DNA of 64,000 nt from an uncultured Eubacteriales bacterium. Its GTDB lineage: Bacteria > Bacillota > Clostridia > Lachnospirales > Lachnospiraceae. Under the pieces are notes generated by a model, which worked only from the letters and a program-made list of their open reading frames with translations, did no database searches and had not been told where the DNA came from. This document shows positions 25,556 to 34,394 of this stretch, in pieces. The stretch covers positions 56,290-120,289 of the forward strand of contig URMF01000003.1 of assembly GCA_900548855.1 (NCBI GenBank), given 5' to 3'. A program made the position numbers and the translations under genes. Position 1 is the first letter of the stretch. The number at the start of each line of letters is the position of its first letter.

Positions 25556-27316
25556 TCACTGCCACTTGTCCGCCATCGTATAAAACTGATAATACATTCC
25601 CTGCTTCTCCATTAGTTCATCGTGGCTTCCCTCCTCCACGATGCCCTCCTGGGTAAGCACCAGTATCCGGTCCGAATTTCGGATGCTGGAAAGTCTGTGT
25701 GCAATCGTCAGTGTTGTTCTTCCCTTCGACAGCTTTACCAGGGACTTTGCCACCTCAAACTCACTCTCATTATCCAATGCCGAGGTAGCCTCGTCCAATA
25801 TGAGAATTGGCGGATTTTTCAGGAAAACCCTGGCAATACTGATTCTCTGTTTCTGTCCGCCGGATAACTTCACACCCCGCTCTCCGATGTACGTGTCATA
25901 ACCATCCTTGAGCTCATTTATAAATGCATCTGCCCCGGCAAGCTTTGCCGCCGCTATCACCTGTTCCCGGTCTGCATTCGGTTTTCCGTAAACAATGTTG
26001 TCATAAACCGTTCCGGAAAACAAATATACATCCTGCTGGACAATACCGATATGCCGCCGCAGGCTCTTTAACGTATAATTCTTGATATTTCTTCCATCTA
26101 ACCGGATACAGCCAGTATCAATGTCATAGAACCTTGGTATCAGATTACAGAGTGTCGTCTTACCACCGCCGGACGGACCCACAATAGCAACCTTTTCCCC
26201 CGCCTTTATGGATAAATTCAGATTTGAAAACACCATATTGTGGTCATCCGGATATTCAAAGCTTACATTTTCAAACTCGATATCTCCAGATACATGTTCC
26301 AAAGGCTGTGCCCCTTCTTCGTCAAATATGTCAATATCCGCATCCATAATCTGCAAAAAGCGCTCAATACCCGTCATGCCCCGCTGGAACTGCTCGGCAA
26401 ATTCTATGATTCTCCGTATCGTGGCAATCAGGGTTGTAACATAGAGCATATATGCCACCAAATCGCCAGGCTTTATCAGCCCCTTAACCATAAAAATCCC
26501 ACCGCCTGTCACCACAGCAAGATACATAATGCCATCAAACATTCTCGTGGTTGTCTGAAATGCCGCCATATACTTATAGGTTTCTTTTTTTATCTCAAAG
26601 AAATGCTCATTGTCCACAGCAAATTTCTCATTTTCCATATCCTCATTTGTAAAAGCCTTCACTACCTTCTGCCCCAAAAGACTATCCTCAATACGGGCAT
26701 TCAACTCTCCAATCTGATATCTCTGCTTGGAAAATGCCCGCTTCATTTTTCTATTTAAAGCCATACAGGTAAAAAACATAATCGGCACGATACAAAAAAT
26801 AATCAAGGTAAGCCAGAAATTAATTCCAGACAAAATAATAAATCCAGCCACCGCCTTGATTGCCGCAATGAAAAACTCCTCTGGACAGTGATGGGCAAAC
26901 TCGGTCACATCAAACAGGTCATTGGTAATCCTGCCCATAATCTGACCCACCTTTGTATTGTTATAATAGGTATTGGAAAGCTTCTGAAGATGGGAATAGG
27001 CATCCCTTCTCATAGTGGTCTCAATTTTAGCGCCCATTACATGACCCACGTCTGCCATATAATAATTGGCAATACTGTCTATCATTCTAAGTCCCAAATA
27101 CAATGCACCCAGCATCAAAATGGTTCTGACTGACAGCGACGCCAAATCCCGCATTCCTTCATTGGTAATATACCGCATGATGAGAGGCAGCACCAGTTCG
27201 CAGATGGTTGTCAGTGCTGCGCAGAACAAATCCAACGCTACCGTTCCCACATGCGCCCTGTAATAGGGAAGAAACCTCTTTAAAAGCTCTGCTGTCGTAT
27301 ATTCTCTGTTATTCAT
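25556..27316 (-). CDS. ABC exporter half-transporter (membrane domain fused to ATPase)
   Basis: The 586-residue protein has an N-terminal exporter membrane domain of about six helices (residues 15-300). Its C-terminal ATPase has Walker A GPSGGGKTT near residue 375, signature LSGGQKQRISIARV near residue 480, and Walker B ILILDEATSALD with the catalytic Glu. It would function as a dimer, flopping lipid or exporting a drug or peptide; no partner gene or peptidase domain is present. The ATG at 27,314-27,316 was chosen because GAGGTG precedes it by seven bases. Its promoter is divergent from the dlt-like operon. Confidence 0.85.
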   Translation of the reverse strand: MNNREYTTAELLKRFLPYYRAHVGTVALDLFCAALTTICELVLPLIMRYITNEGMRDLASLSVRTILMLGALYLGLRMIDSIANYYMADVGHVMGAKIETTMRRDAYSHLQKLSNTYYNNTKVGQIMGRITNDLFDVTEFAHHCPEEFFIAAIKAVAGFIILSGINFWLTLIIFCIVPIMFFTCMALNRKMKRAFSKQRYQIGELNARIEDSLLGQKVVKAFTNEDMENEKFAVDNEHFFEIKKETYKYMAAFQTTTRMFDGIMYLAVVTGGGIFMVKGLIKPGDLVAYMLYVTTLIATIRRIIEFAEQFQRGMTGIERFLQIMDADIDIFDEEGAQPLEHVSGDIEFENVSFEYPDDHNMVFSNLNLSIKAGEKVAIVGPSGGGKTTLCNLIPRFYDIDTGCIRLDGRNIKNYTLKSLRRHIGIVQQDVYLFSGTVYDNIVYGKPNADREQVIAAAKLAGADAFINELKDGYDTYIGERGVKLSGGQKQRISIARVFLKNPPILILDEATSALDNESEFEVAKSLVKLSKGRTTLTIAHRLSSIRNSDRILVLTQEGIVEEGSHDELMEKQGMYYQFYTMADKWQ

Positions 27317-27358
27317 TCTTCTCACCTCAATACTTTATTGTGCACGAAAAGTGATTAG

Positions 27359-27388
27359 AGTATAGCAGACAATTCAGGAAAAGTACAA
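27359..27388 (-). promoter_or_regulatory. promoter of the ABC exporter gene
   Basis: On the minus strand TTGTAC (27,383-27,388) and TATACT (27,359-27,364) are separated by 18 bases. It fires away from the dlt-like operon promoter in the same 250-base gap. Confidence 0.55.
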
Positions 27389-27427
27389 CCCATTTTTACT
27401 ACCTGTCTTTTCCATATCTCCGATTCC

Positions 27428-27492
27428 TTAAGTTTTTTTTAAGATTTCTTAAGATTATATTTATTGTATCTTCATAAATTTTGTGATATTTT
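27428..27492 (+). promoter_or_regulatory. promoter of the dlt-like operon with three phased TTAAG direct repeats
   Basis: TTAAG occurs at 27,428, 27,439 and 27,449, spaced 11 and 10 bases and so on one face of the helix. This is the pattern of OmpR/PhoB-type regulator boxes. Just downstream is a candidate promoter, TTGTAT (27,464-27,469), 17 bases, TATTTT (27,487-27,492). Placement immediately upstream of -35 suggests activation by a response regulator. The repeats are visible fact; the regulator is inference. Confidence 0.5.
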
Positions 27493-27572
27493 GAGATAAT
27501 ACGATTAATATAATTTAACCAGTAAATGAAGATATGAAACAACCATTTACAATATAGATAATGGAGGCAATT

Positions 27573-29108
27573 ATGAACAATGTATTAGAATATCTCGAGG
27601 CCAGTGCAGCAGCTTTTCCCAATAAGACAGCAGTTAAAGATGACAAAACCTCCTGTACGTACAGTGAACTGCTGACTGATGCGAAAAAAGCCGGCATACT
27701 GCTGGCAAAGCAGACAGATATCAAAAAACCAATTGCCGTATTTATGGATAAAGGTGTTATCACCTTAAAGGCATTTATGGGCATCCTGTATGCGGGATGT
27801 TTTTATACACTGGTAGACCCGTCTTTTCCTGCCGGCCGAATCCGGCAGCTTCTTGATACATTAAATACGGACGTGATAATAACGGAAGAGGCGCATGCGG
27901 AAAAGCTTCACAACGCAGGTTATAATAAAACAATTATATATGCAGAAGAATTGTTCCGTTCGGAAGTAGATGAAACCGCTGACACAATGCTTATGCAGCT
28001 TCGGCATAAGCTGACAGACACTGACCCTGTTTACTGTAATTTTACATCTGGCTCCACCGGTATTCCTAAGGGCGTTCTAATCTGCCATCGTTCCGTCATT
28101 GATTTTATCGAGCAGTTTACCCAGACATTTGGTATTACCTGCGATGACGTAATTGGTAACCAGGCACCCTTTGATTTTGATGTATCGGTAAAGGATATCT
28201 ACAGCACCCTAAAGCTTGGAGCAACCCTGATAATCATTCCAAGGTCTTACTTTATGTTTCCCAATGCAGTGGTAGACATGTTAGACGACAACAAGGTAAC
28301 CACCCTGATTTGGGCAGTATCGGCACTTTGCCTGTTAAACCGCCTGCACGGACTAAAATACAAGGTGCCATCAGAAATCAACAAAATTATGTTCAGTGGT
28401 GAAATGATGCCGATAAAGCAATTAAATATCTGGCGCTCCTACTATCCGGATGCCATGTTCGTCAATCTGTACGGTCCGACTGAAATCACCTGCAACTGCA
28501 CATATTATATTATAGACAAAGAGTTTTCGGAAAACGAAAAGCTTCCGATGGGACAGGCATTTACCAATGAACGAGTATTCTTATTGGATGCTGACAACAA
28601 CGAAATCCCATATACCAAATCAGGCGTAACCGGCGAACTATGCGTAGCAGGCACGTCACTTGCACTGGGCTATTACAACGCTTCTGCCGCTACGAAAAAG
28701 GCCTTTACACCAAACCCATTACAACCCAGCTGGCCGGAAACCATATATCGGACCGGTGACCTGGCATACTACGGAGCCGATGGAATGCTCTACTTTGCCG
28801 GGCGGATGGATTTCCAAATAAAGCATATGGGACACCGGATTGAACTTGAAGAAATCGAAAGTGTTCTTGACAGTGTCCACACTGTAGAACATGCCTGCTG
28901 TTTTTTTGATGAGAAAAAAGGGAAAATTGTTGCTTTTTACGTAGGCGGTAAGGACAAGAAGCAGATTCTTAACGATATGAAACAAAGAATCCCAGAATAT
29001 ATGCTTCCAAATATTCTCCGCTGTGTGGAGTCCCTTCCTCTCACAAAAAACGGAAAAACGGACCGTAACCTTATAAAAGAACTTTATCTGAACGAAACGA
29101 GGAAATGA
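27573..29108 (+). CDS. DltA-like amino acid adenylation enzyme
   Basis: The 511-residue AMP-binding enzyme would activate an amino acid with ATP and load it on the carrier protein encoded two genes downstream. Motifs are A3 FTSGSTGIPKG (157-167), A5 NLYGPTE near 296, A7 YRTGDLAYY, A8 MGHRIELEEIE, and A10 LPLTKNGKTDR with the catalytic Lys. Compared with DltA, the FCGEVLP segment is FSGEMMP: the Cys that selects D-alanine in Bacillus DltA (268/269) is Ser275. The substrate may therefore differ. The start is the ATG at 27,573, behind GGAGG. It is the first gene of a five-gene operon. Confidence 0.8.
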   Translation: MNNVLEYLEASAAAFPNKTAVKDDKTSCTYSELLTDAKKAGILLAKQTDIKKPIAVFMDKGVITLKAFMGILYAGCFYTLVDPSFPAGRIRQLLDTLNTDVIITEEAHAEKLHNAGYNKTIIYAEELFRSEVDETADTMLMQLRHKLTDTDPVYCNFTSGSTGIPKGVLICHRSVIDFIEQFTQTFGITCDDVIGNQAPFDFDVSVKDIYSTLKLGATLIIIPRSYFMFPNAVVDMLDDNKVTTLIWAVSALCLLNRLHGLKYKVPSEINKIMFSGEMMPIKQLNIWRSYYPDAMFVNLYGPTEITCNCTYYIIDKEFSENEKLPMGQAFTNERVFLLDADNNEIPYTKSGVTGELCVAGTSLALGYYNASAATKKAFTPNPLQPSWPETIYRTGDLAYYGADGMLYFAGRMDFQIKHMGHRIELEEIESVLDSVHTVEHACCFFDEKKGKIVAFYVGGKDKKQILNDMKQRIPEYMLPNILRCVESLPLTKNGKTDRNLIKELYLNETRK

Positions 29109-29121
29109 AAGGGGGAATTAC

Positions 29122-30342
29122 ATGCGACAGGACATGCTTCCATTAATAGCTTCCCATTACGGAACACCCACATATGTATTTGACATGCAAAATCTGTCTA
29201 AGCGGGTTGCGCTGCTGCGAAGCAAGCTCCCGGCGGGAACACAGCTATGCTTTGCTATGAAGGCAAACCCTTTTTTGGCAGGCGCACTTTCCCGGCTGAC
29301 AGACAAGCTGGAGGTGTGCTCCCCAGGCGAATATGAAATCTGTATCCGGGAACAGATAGACCCTGAAAAGCTTGTGGTATCAGGAGTCAGCAAAACCAGG
29401 GAATCCATGGAACGAATTCTATCCTACAGCCATGGTGCAGGCATCTACACAATAGAATCCGAACTGCACTACACAATTCTCAGACAATGTGCCGACCGGC
29501 TTGACAGAAGACTTAAGATACTGCTGAGACTTTCCAGCGGCAATCAATTTGGTATGGATGAAGACACTCTGGAACGAGTACTTACTATGATACAGACGGA
29601 TAACTGCATGGATGTAATCGGAATCCATTATTACTCCGGTACACAAAAAAAGGAACAAAAAATAGAACAGGAATTACAACGACTGGATGCCTACGGCAAA
29701 CAGCTTGTGGATAAATATAATTTAAACGGCTTAGAGCTGGAATATGGACCCGGTCTTATGGTTTCCTATTTTGAAAATGCCAGTACTGCCGAGCTTACCG
29801 CATCTGACGAAAATCATCAGCTTGACATGTTAAACCATTCTCTGTCAGACATAACCTCATATCAACACATTTCTATTGAGCTTGGAAGATTTCTGGCATG
29901 GGACTGCGGATATTATATGACACAGATTATGGATATTAAACATACCGCCGGGACCGGCTTTGTAATTGTAGATGGCGGTATCCATCACATAAATTATTAC
30001 GGACAAATGATGGGCATGAAAAAGCCCTATATGCAGATTATACGAACCAAGGATACCCCTGGAAATGTCGGAAAATGGACCATTTGTGGCTCACTATGTA
30101 CTGTAAATGATGTGCTGGTCCGGCAGGCAGAGCTGGATGTCTTCGATATCGGTGACATTTTAGTCTTTGAGCGCTGTGGTGCCTATGCTGTAACAGAGGG
30201 TATGGCACTATTTTTAAGCCGGGAGCTGCCACAGGTGCTCTTAGTTGACACAGATGGAAATATTCAGATTTTAAGAAACCAGACACAAATTAATGTATTA
30301 AATGGAAGAATGGAGGAAACAGAACATGGAAGAATTAATTGA
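29122..30342 (+). CDS. fold-type III PLP-dependent decarboxylase (LysA/BtrK-like)
   Basis: This 406-residue protein has the alanine racemase-like barrel plus beta domain of the diaminopimelate/ornithine decarboxylase family. The PLP lysine is K47 in CFAMKANP. Motifs depart from true LysA: HYYSGTQ (169-175) instead of HxHIGSQ, ELGRFLA near 253 instead of EPGR, and CGSLCTVNDVL (Cys326, Asp330) instead of the CESGD block. These departures resemble decarboxylases that act on carrier-bound substrates, such as BtrK of butirosin synthesis or exosortase-associated enzymes. It sits between a ligase and its carrier protein, which supports that reading. AAAGGGGG precedes the ATG. Its 3' end overlaps the carrier gene. 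Confidence 0.8.
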   Translation: MRQDMLPLIASHYGTPTYVFDMQNLSKRVALLRSKLPAGTQLCFAMKANPFLAGALSRLTDKLEVCSPGEYEICIREQIDPEKLVVSGVSKTRESMERILSYSHGAGIYTIESELHYTILRQCADRLDRRLKILLRLSSGNQFGMDEDTLERVLTMIQTDNCMDVIGIHYYSGTQKKEQKIEQELQRLDAYGKQLVDKYNLNGLELEYGPGLMVSYFENASTAELTASDENHQLDMLNHSLSDITSYQHISIELGRFLAWDCGYYMTQIMDIKHTAGTGFVIVDGGIHHINYYGQMMGMKKPYMQIIRTKDTPGNVGKWTICGSLCTVNDVLVRQAELDVFDIGDILVFERCGAYAVTEGMALFLSRELPQVLLVDTDGNIQILRNQTQINVLNGRMEETEHGRIN

Positions 30343-30556
30343 AATTTTAGAGGAGCTTTTACCGGGAGAAGATGTGGCAAACTGTACCACACTAATTGAT
30401 GACCACATTTTAAATTCTTTTGGCATTTTGTCTCTTGTATCAGAAATTGAGGATGCATTTGATATCGAAGTGTCTCCGGCTGAGCTGACGCCCGACAATT
30501 TCAATTCCGCAGCAAAGCTCTGGGATATGATTAGCCGGTTAAAGGAGGAAAATTAG
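30326..30556 (+). CDS. acyl/aminoacyl carrier protein (DltC-like)
   Basis: The 76-residue acidic protein has the four-helix carrier pattern. The phosphopantetheine serine is probably Ser31 in HILNSFGILSLV, where most carriers have Asp-Ser; here Asn precedes the Ser. The start is the ATG at 30,326, with ATGGAGGAAAC upstream. The longer frame from 30,302 would begin inside that site. The gene overlaps the decarboxylase by 17 bases and is followed two bases later by the MBOAT gene, so all are translationally coupled. Confidence 0.8.
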   Translation: MEELIEILEELLPGEDVANCTTLIDDHILNSFGILSLVSEIEDAFDIEVSPAELTPDNFNSAAKLWDMISRLKEEN

Positions 30557-30557
30557 A

Positions 30558-32048
30558 TTGGAGTATCATTTACTGACCTACAGTCTGTTGTTTCTACCTG
30601 TTGTAATTCTTTTATATCAGCTTACACCAGCCCGCTTCCGCTGGCTGGTGCTTCTTACTGCCGATTATGTGTTTTTCTGGATGGTCAGCAAATGGCTGAT
30701 TCTATATCTGTTCATAGCAACATTTGCCACCTATGGCACAGGCAGGCTTCTTGCCTATGTCTCTGAACATGCATCTGTAAAAGGAAAACAACTGACAAAA
30801 AAGAAACGTTATATTCTTGCCGGCGGCATTGCGGTTACACTTGGAATGCTGATTGTATTCAAATACTTAAAGGTATTCGGACTTACTCTCATTGCCCCTA
30901 TTGGAATATCCTACTATACACTGGAATCCATATCCTATATGACAGACGTATACAGAGGAACTATCACGGCTGAGAAAAATCTGGCAAAGGTTGCCCTGTT
31001 CTTAAGCTTTTTCCCACAAATCATGGAGGGGCCCATCAGCAAATTTTCTGAAACAGCTGAGCCCCTCTATGCCGGAAAGAACATTGAATATAGCAATCTG
31101 GTATCCGGATACCAGCGGATTTTGTGGGGTCTGTTCAAAAAAATGATGGTTGCCGACAGACTTGCCCCTGTAATCTTCAAAATCTTTGGAGACTACGAAA
31201 AATACGATGGTTCAGCAATCGCTGTTGCAGTAGTCTGTTATACCATTCAGCTCTATACAGAATTTTCGGGATGTATGGACATCATACTGGGAAGCGGCGA
31301 AATATTCGGTGTGAGGCTCCCGGAGAATTTCCGCCAGCCATTTTTTGCCAAAAATGCCTCTGACTTCTGGCGCAGATGGCATATTACCCTGGGAAGATGG
31401 CTGAAAGACTATATATTCTATCCACTCTCCCTGGCAAAGCCTGTTAAAAAGCTTGCCAAAAAAGTGAAGGGTGTCTGGGGCATTGGCATCAGCAAATTTG
31501 TGGCACCAATTATTGCATTGTTTTTTGTATGGCTTTCAAACGGTATCTGGCATGGAGCCGGATGGACATATCTGTTTTATGGCATGTACTATTTTGTATT
31601 GATTTTTATTGAAAATATAACAGAAGCGCCAATAGAAAAATTTATTGAGCGAAAGAACATACACACAGAAAAAATGGGCTGGCGTCTTCTTACCGCATTA
31701 AAGCTTTTTATAATTGTTAATGTGGGGGAATTATTCTTTCGTTCCAGCAGTATTACCCAGGGCTTCCACATGCTGGGAAGGATTTTTACCAGCTTCCATA
31801 TTTCTGTGCTGAAGGAAATGGACTTTGGTTTGGACAACTATGACATTCTTCTTTCACTTGGAGGAATATTAATTGTACTCATTGTGGACATTATTCATGA
31901 AAAGGGTATTTCCATCCGGGAGAAAATTGCTTCCTTCAACCTTCCTCTCAGATGGAGCTTCTGGTATGCCGTTATTCTCTGTATCGTAATATTTGGTGCC
32001 TATGGCGCTGGTTATACGGTAGTAGATATGATTTATGCCGCCTATTAG
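30558..32048 (+). CDS. MBOAT O-acyltransferase (DltB/AlgI-like)
   Basis: The 496-residue membrane protein has about eleven hydrophobic segments. Its MBOAT signatures are FWRRWHITLGRWLKDYIFYPL near residue 272 and FVWLSNGIWHGAGWTYLFYG near residue 325; the latter contains the catalytic His. In Dlt, DltB transfers the acyl group from the carrier protein across the membrane. The start is TTG at 30,558-30,560, with AAAGGAGG upstream. It is longer than typical DltB (about 400), closer to AlgI/PatA proteins that O-acylate polysaccharides. Confidence 0.85.
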   Translation: MEYHLLTYSLLFLPVVILLYQLTPARFRWLVLLTADYVFFWMVSKWLILYLFIATFATYGTGRLLAYVSEHASVKGKQLTKKKRYILAGGIAVTLGMLIVFKYLKVFGLTLIAPIGISYYTLESISYMTDVYRGTITAEKNLAKVALFLSFFPQIMEGPISKFSETAEPLYAGKNIEYSNLVSGYQRILWGLFKKMMVADRLAPVIFKIFGDYEKYDGSAIAVAVVCYTIQLYTEFSGCMDIILGSGEIFGVRLPENFRQPFFAKNASDFWRRWHITLGRWLKDYIFYPLSLAKPVKKLAKKVKGVWGIGISKFVAPIIALFFVWLSNGIWHGAGWTYLFYGMYYFVLIFIENITEAPIEKFIERKNIHTEKMGWRLLTALKLFIIVNVGELFFRSSSITQGFHMLGRIFTSFHISVLKEMDFGLDNYDILLSLGGILIVLIVDIIHEKGISIREKIASFNLPLRWSFWYAVILCIVIFGAYGAGYTVVDMIYAAY

Positions 32049-32079
32049 ATACCGGCTGCTTTAATGGAGGAATCAAACA

Positions 32080-32994
32080 TTGAAAACACACAGGAATTTA
32101 TTGAAATGCACAGGGTTCTTACTTGGCCTTGTTATACTGCTTATTATAATTTCATTCTTTTTTCAGCGAAAGGATGGTCTTTATGTATATGACTCCCTTT
32201 CTGTCAGTGTAAAAACCGCAGACATAAAAGCAGAGCCTGACAACAGTCTGGATGTACTCTTTTTCGGTGACAGTGAAAGCTATGCCGCTTTTTCTCCCCG
32301 GCATTTATACTCCAAATATGGCTATACATCCTATGTGTGCGGTACAGCGGCACAAAAAGTCTGCGATACCTACGCAATTTTAAAGGATGTCTTTGAAACC
32401 CAATCTCCAAAGGTTATTGTACTGGAAACCAACTGTCTGTTTCGCGATTTGAAATCAAAGGAGGAGAATCCGGATTTAGTCATGAACTATTTAACGGACA
32501 CCCTTCCTGTATTTGCAAATCACACAGCCTGGAAAAAGGCTGCCCGAAAGCTGCTGCCAAAAAGCCGGGATGAGCGACGCAGAAAACAAAAAGGGTTCAT
32601 TGTAAGAAAGAATGTAATACCCTATAAAGGCGGCAAATATATGAAAAAAACTAAGAAAAAAAAGACTGTCAAGAAGGACATTTCTTCTTATCTGGAGCAA
32701 ATCATTACCCTTTGTGAAGAAAACCAGGCAGAGCTTCTTTTGGTAAGCACACCATCGCCAAAAAACTGGAACTACAAAAAGCATAATGGTGTGAAAGAGT
32801 GGGCAGATTCCCACAGCATTGATTATATTGACTTAAATCTTGACAAAGGAATTAAAATAAATTGGAATAAGGATACCAAGGACGGAGGCGACCATTTAAA
32901 TCTCAACGGTGCAAAAAAGGTGACAAGCTTCATGGGGGAATATTTCCGTGCAAATTATCCACTGGAGGATAGGCGCGGCAAATCCGACCATTAA
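32080..32994 (+). CDS. DltD/AlgX-like SGNH protein
   Basis: The 304-residue protein has an N-terminal membrane anchor (residues 10-28) and an extracytoplasmic SGNH-like domain. The nucleophile motif is FFGDSESYAAF (Gly63-Asp64-Ser65), and the C-terminal Asp/His motif is DGGDHLN (Asp271-His272). It is shorter than DltD (about 420). A lysine-rich stretch (KKTKKKKTVKK) lies near residue 190. It probably completes transfer of the acyl group from the MBOAT protein to a surface polymer. The start is TTG at 32,080-32,082, with GGAGG upstream. It is the last gene of the operon and converges on a minus-strand gene two bases away, with no evident terminator. Confidence 0.72.
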   Translation: MKTHRNLLKCTGFLLGLVILLIIISFFFQRKDGLYVYDSLSVSVKTADIKAEPDNSLDVLFFGDSESYAAFSPRHLYSKYGYTSYVCGTAAQKVCDTYAILKDVFETQSPKVIVLETNCLFRDLKSKEENPDLVMNYLTDTLPVFANHTAWKKAARKLLPKSRDERRRKQKGFIVRKNVIPYKGGKYMKKTKKKKTVKKDISSYLEQIITLCEENQAELLLVSTPSPKNWNYKKHNGVKEWADSHSIDYIDLNLDKGIKINWNKDTKDGGDHLNLNGAKKVTSFMGEYFRANYPLEDRRGKSDH

Positions 32995-32996
32995 AT

Positions 32997-34223
32997 TCAC
33001 TCCACCACAGACAACAATTCAACCTGGGAATGAACGGAGTACGGGCTGCTGAAAATGAAAAGTTTATCATGAAAATATTCAAAGGAAAGACACTCATAAT
33101 TCAGATTTTCAAATATGCACTTTTCATTTTCGGTTTCCCAATCATACCGGTACACCCCATCATTCCGCAACAGATATAAACAGTTCTTTTCACAACAAAA
33201 ACCGGCAATCTGCTCTCCTTCCTGGACTTTGTAAAGCATTTTACATTCTCCCGTCTCCGGAAAAAATTCATAAAAGGCATCCAGAACCTTAAAATCCTTT
33301 GTGGGGTTTTCCTGATATCCTGGAGTCCCTTTCCCATATTGTGCTATCATATATGCATGGTTATTATAAAAACCAATCTGGGATGCCGATAATCCTGCCT
33401 CAGCATAATCATAATCTGTCTCCACAATCTCCGGAATTTCCTCCTCTATACCAAGATATCTGCAGGTTACATCAAAGCTCAGTCGAAGATATTTCTCCTG
33501 TATTTTAGCATAGGTATTATATCCATAACAGGAATATTGAAAACCATCCGCATGTTCCACAAAGACAAGCTGTGGATTTTCTTCCCCTAACCAATGGTCT
33601 GCGGCGATATCGTACCCCTCAAACTCAAATATCCCATAATCCTCCGTGGTATTTACTTCTGTGTGTGTTGCTGCCCATTCACTTACATTAATACCTTCTT
33701 CACTTCCGTGGTAGTATATTAAATCATATTGATAATCCTCTTTTCTTCCATTATTCCCATCATTAATTCTTCCGGACACAAAAACATCATTGTCATGTGC
33801 TTTCATACCGATAATTCTATATTCGTCGGTAATAAATGTATTTTTGTTTTCTGAAAAGCTATAGCTATACAATTCTCCTCCCTGATTCGCCGTTGCGTAA
33901 TATAGTACATCATTATTACAAGCCATAAATTCTAAATCTTCTACCTGTACTAATTCCTCCATTGAATCATAATCACATATTGCGTTGTTATGATAAACAT
34001 ATGTATTCGTACTATTTTCACAAATAAAATTATGCGAGCCCAATGTTCCATCCACTGAGAATACATTACAGTTAGTCGTGACACCAGCCATGTCGCCATG
34101 GGTGAATTTATTTAACAATGTGTCCGCATATGTGCATCCTTGTAATATCAGTATTGCAACAATACACAGGCAAAGGAGCAGCTTATTTTTGTATCCTTCC
34201 CGTTTGAATCGCCTAGTTTTCAT
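32997..34223 (-). CDS. lipoprotein of unknown function
   Basis: The 408-residue protein has a signal peptide and lipobox (ILILQGC, residues about 23-29). The mature part is rich in Tyr, Asp and Asn, with recurring short strands such as NDVLYYATANQGGELYSYSF, NDVFVSGRIND and ENCLYLLRNDGVYRYDWE. This pattern suggests a beta-propeller, like DUF5050-type proteins, but no family is recognised with certainty. A good AAGGAGG precedes the ATG at 34,221-34,223. Its 3' end abuts the dlt-like operon in convergent orientation. Confidence 0.6.
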   Translation of the reverse strand: MKTRRFKREGYKNKLLLCLCIVAILILQGCTYADTLLNKFTHGDMAGVTTNCNVFSVDGTLGSHNFICENSTNTYVYHNNAICDYDSMEELVQVEDLEFMACNNDVLYYATANQGGELYSYSFSENKNTFITDEYRIIGMKAHDNDVFVSGRINDGNNGRKEDYQYDLIYYHGSEEGINVSEWAATHTEVNTTEDYGIFEFEGYDIAADHWLGEENPQLVFVEHADGFQYSCYGYNTYAKIQEKYLRLSFDVTCRYLGIEEEIPEIVETDYDYAEAGLSASQIGFYNNHAYMIAQYGKGTPGYQENPTKDFKVLDAFYEFFPETGECKMLYKVQEGEQIAGFCCEKNCLYLLRNDGVYRYDWETENEKCIFENLNYECLSFEYFHDKLFIFSSPYSVHSQVELLSVVE

Positions 34224-34301
34224 CCAGCATTTCCTCCTTATACGGCTATCTTTTATGATATAATACCCTATTCTTTTATAAAATGAGGATTTTGTGGGTG
34301 A

Positions 34302-34336
34302 ATAACCAGTTTTTCAGACAGATAACCAGTTTCAGA
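34302..34336. repeat. tandem direct repeat upstream of the lipoprotein gene
   Basis: ATAACCAGTTTTTCAGA (34,302-34,318) and ATAACCAGTTTCAGA (34,322-34,336) repeat with a 20-base period in the 170-base gap between the lipoprotein gene and uvrB. This could be a two-site operator for the lipoprotein promoter; nothing else is seen in the gap. Confidence 0.4.
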
Positions 34337-34394
34337 AAATAGGAATGCATAATACAAGCAGTCAAAATTCCCTGTTTGTAAAATAATATACTAG

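Noticed and set aside
29122..30342. Plain annotation as diaminopimelate decarboxylase (LysA)
   Set aside because: Key LysA motifs are changed and the gene lies between a ligase and its carrier protein, which suggests a carrier-linked role.
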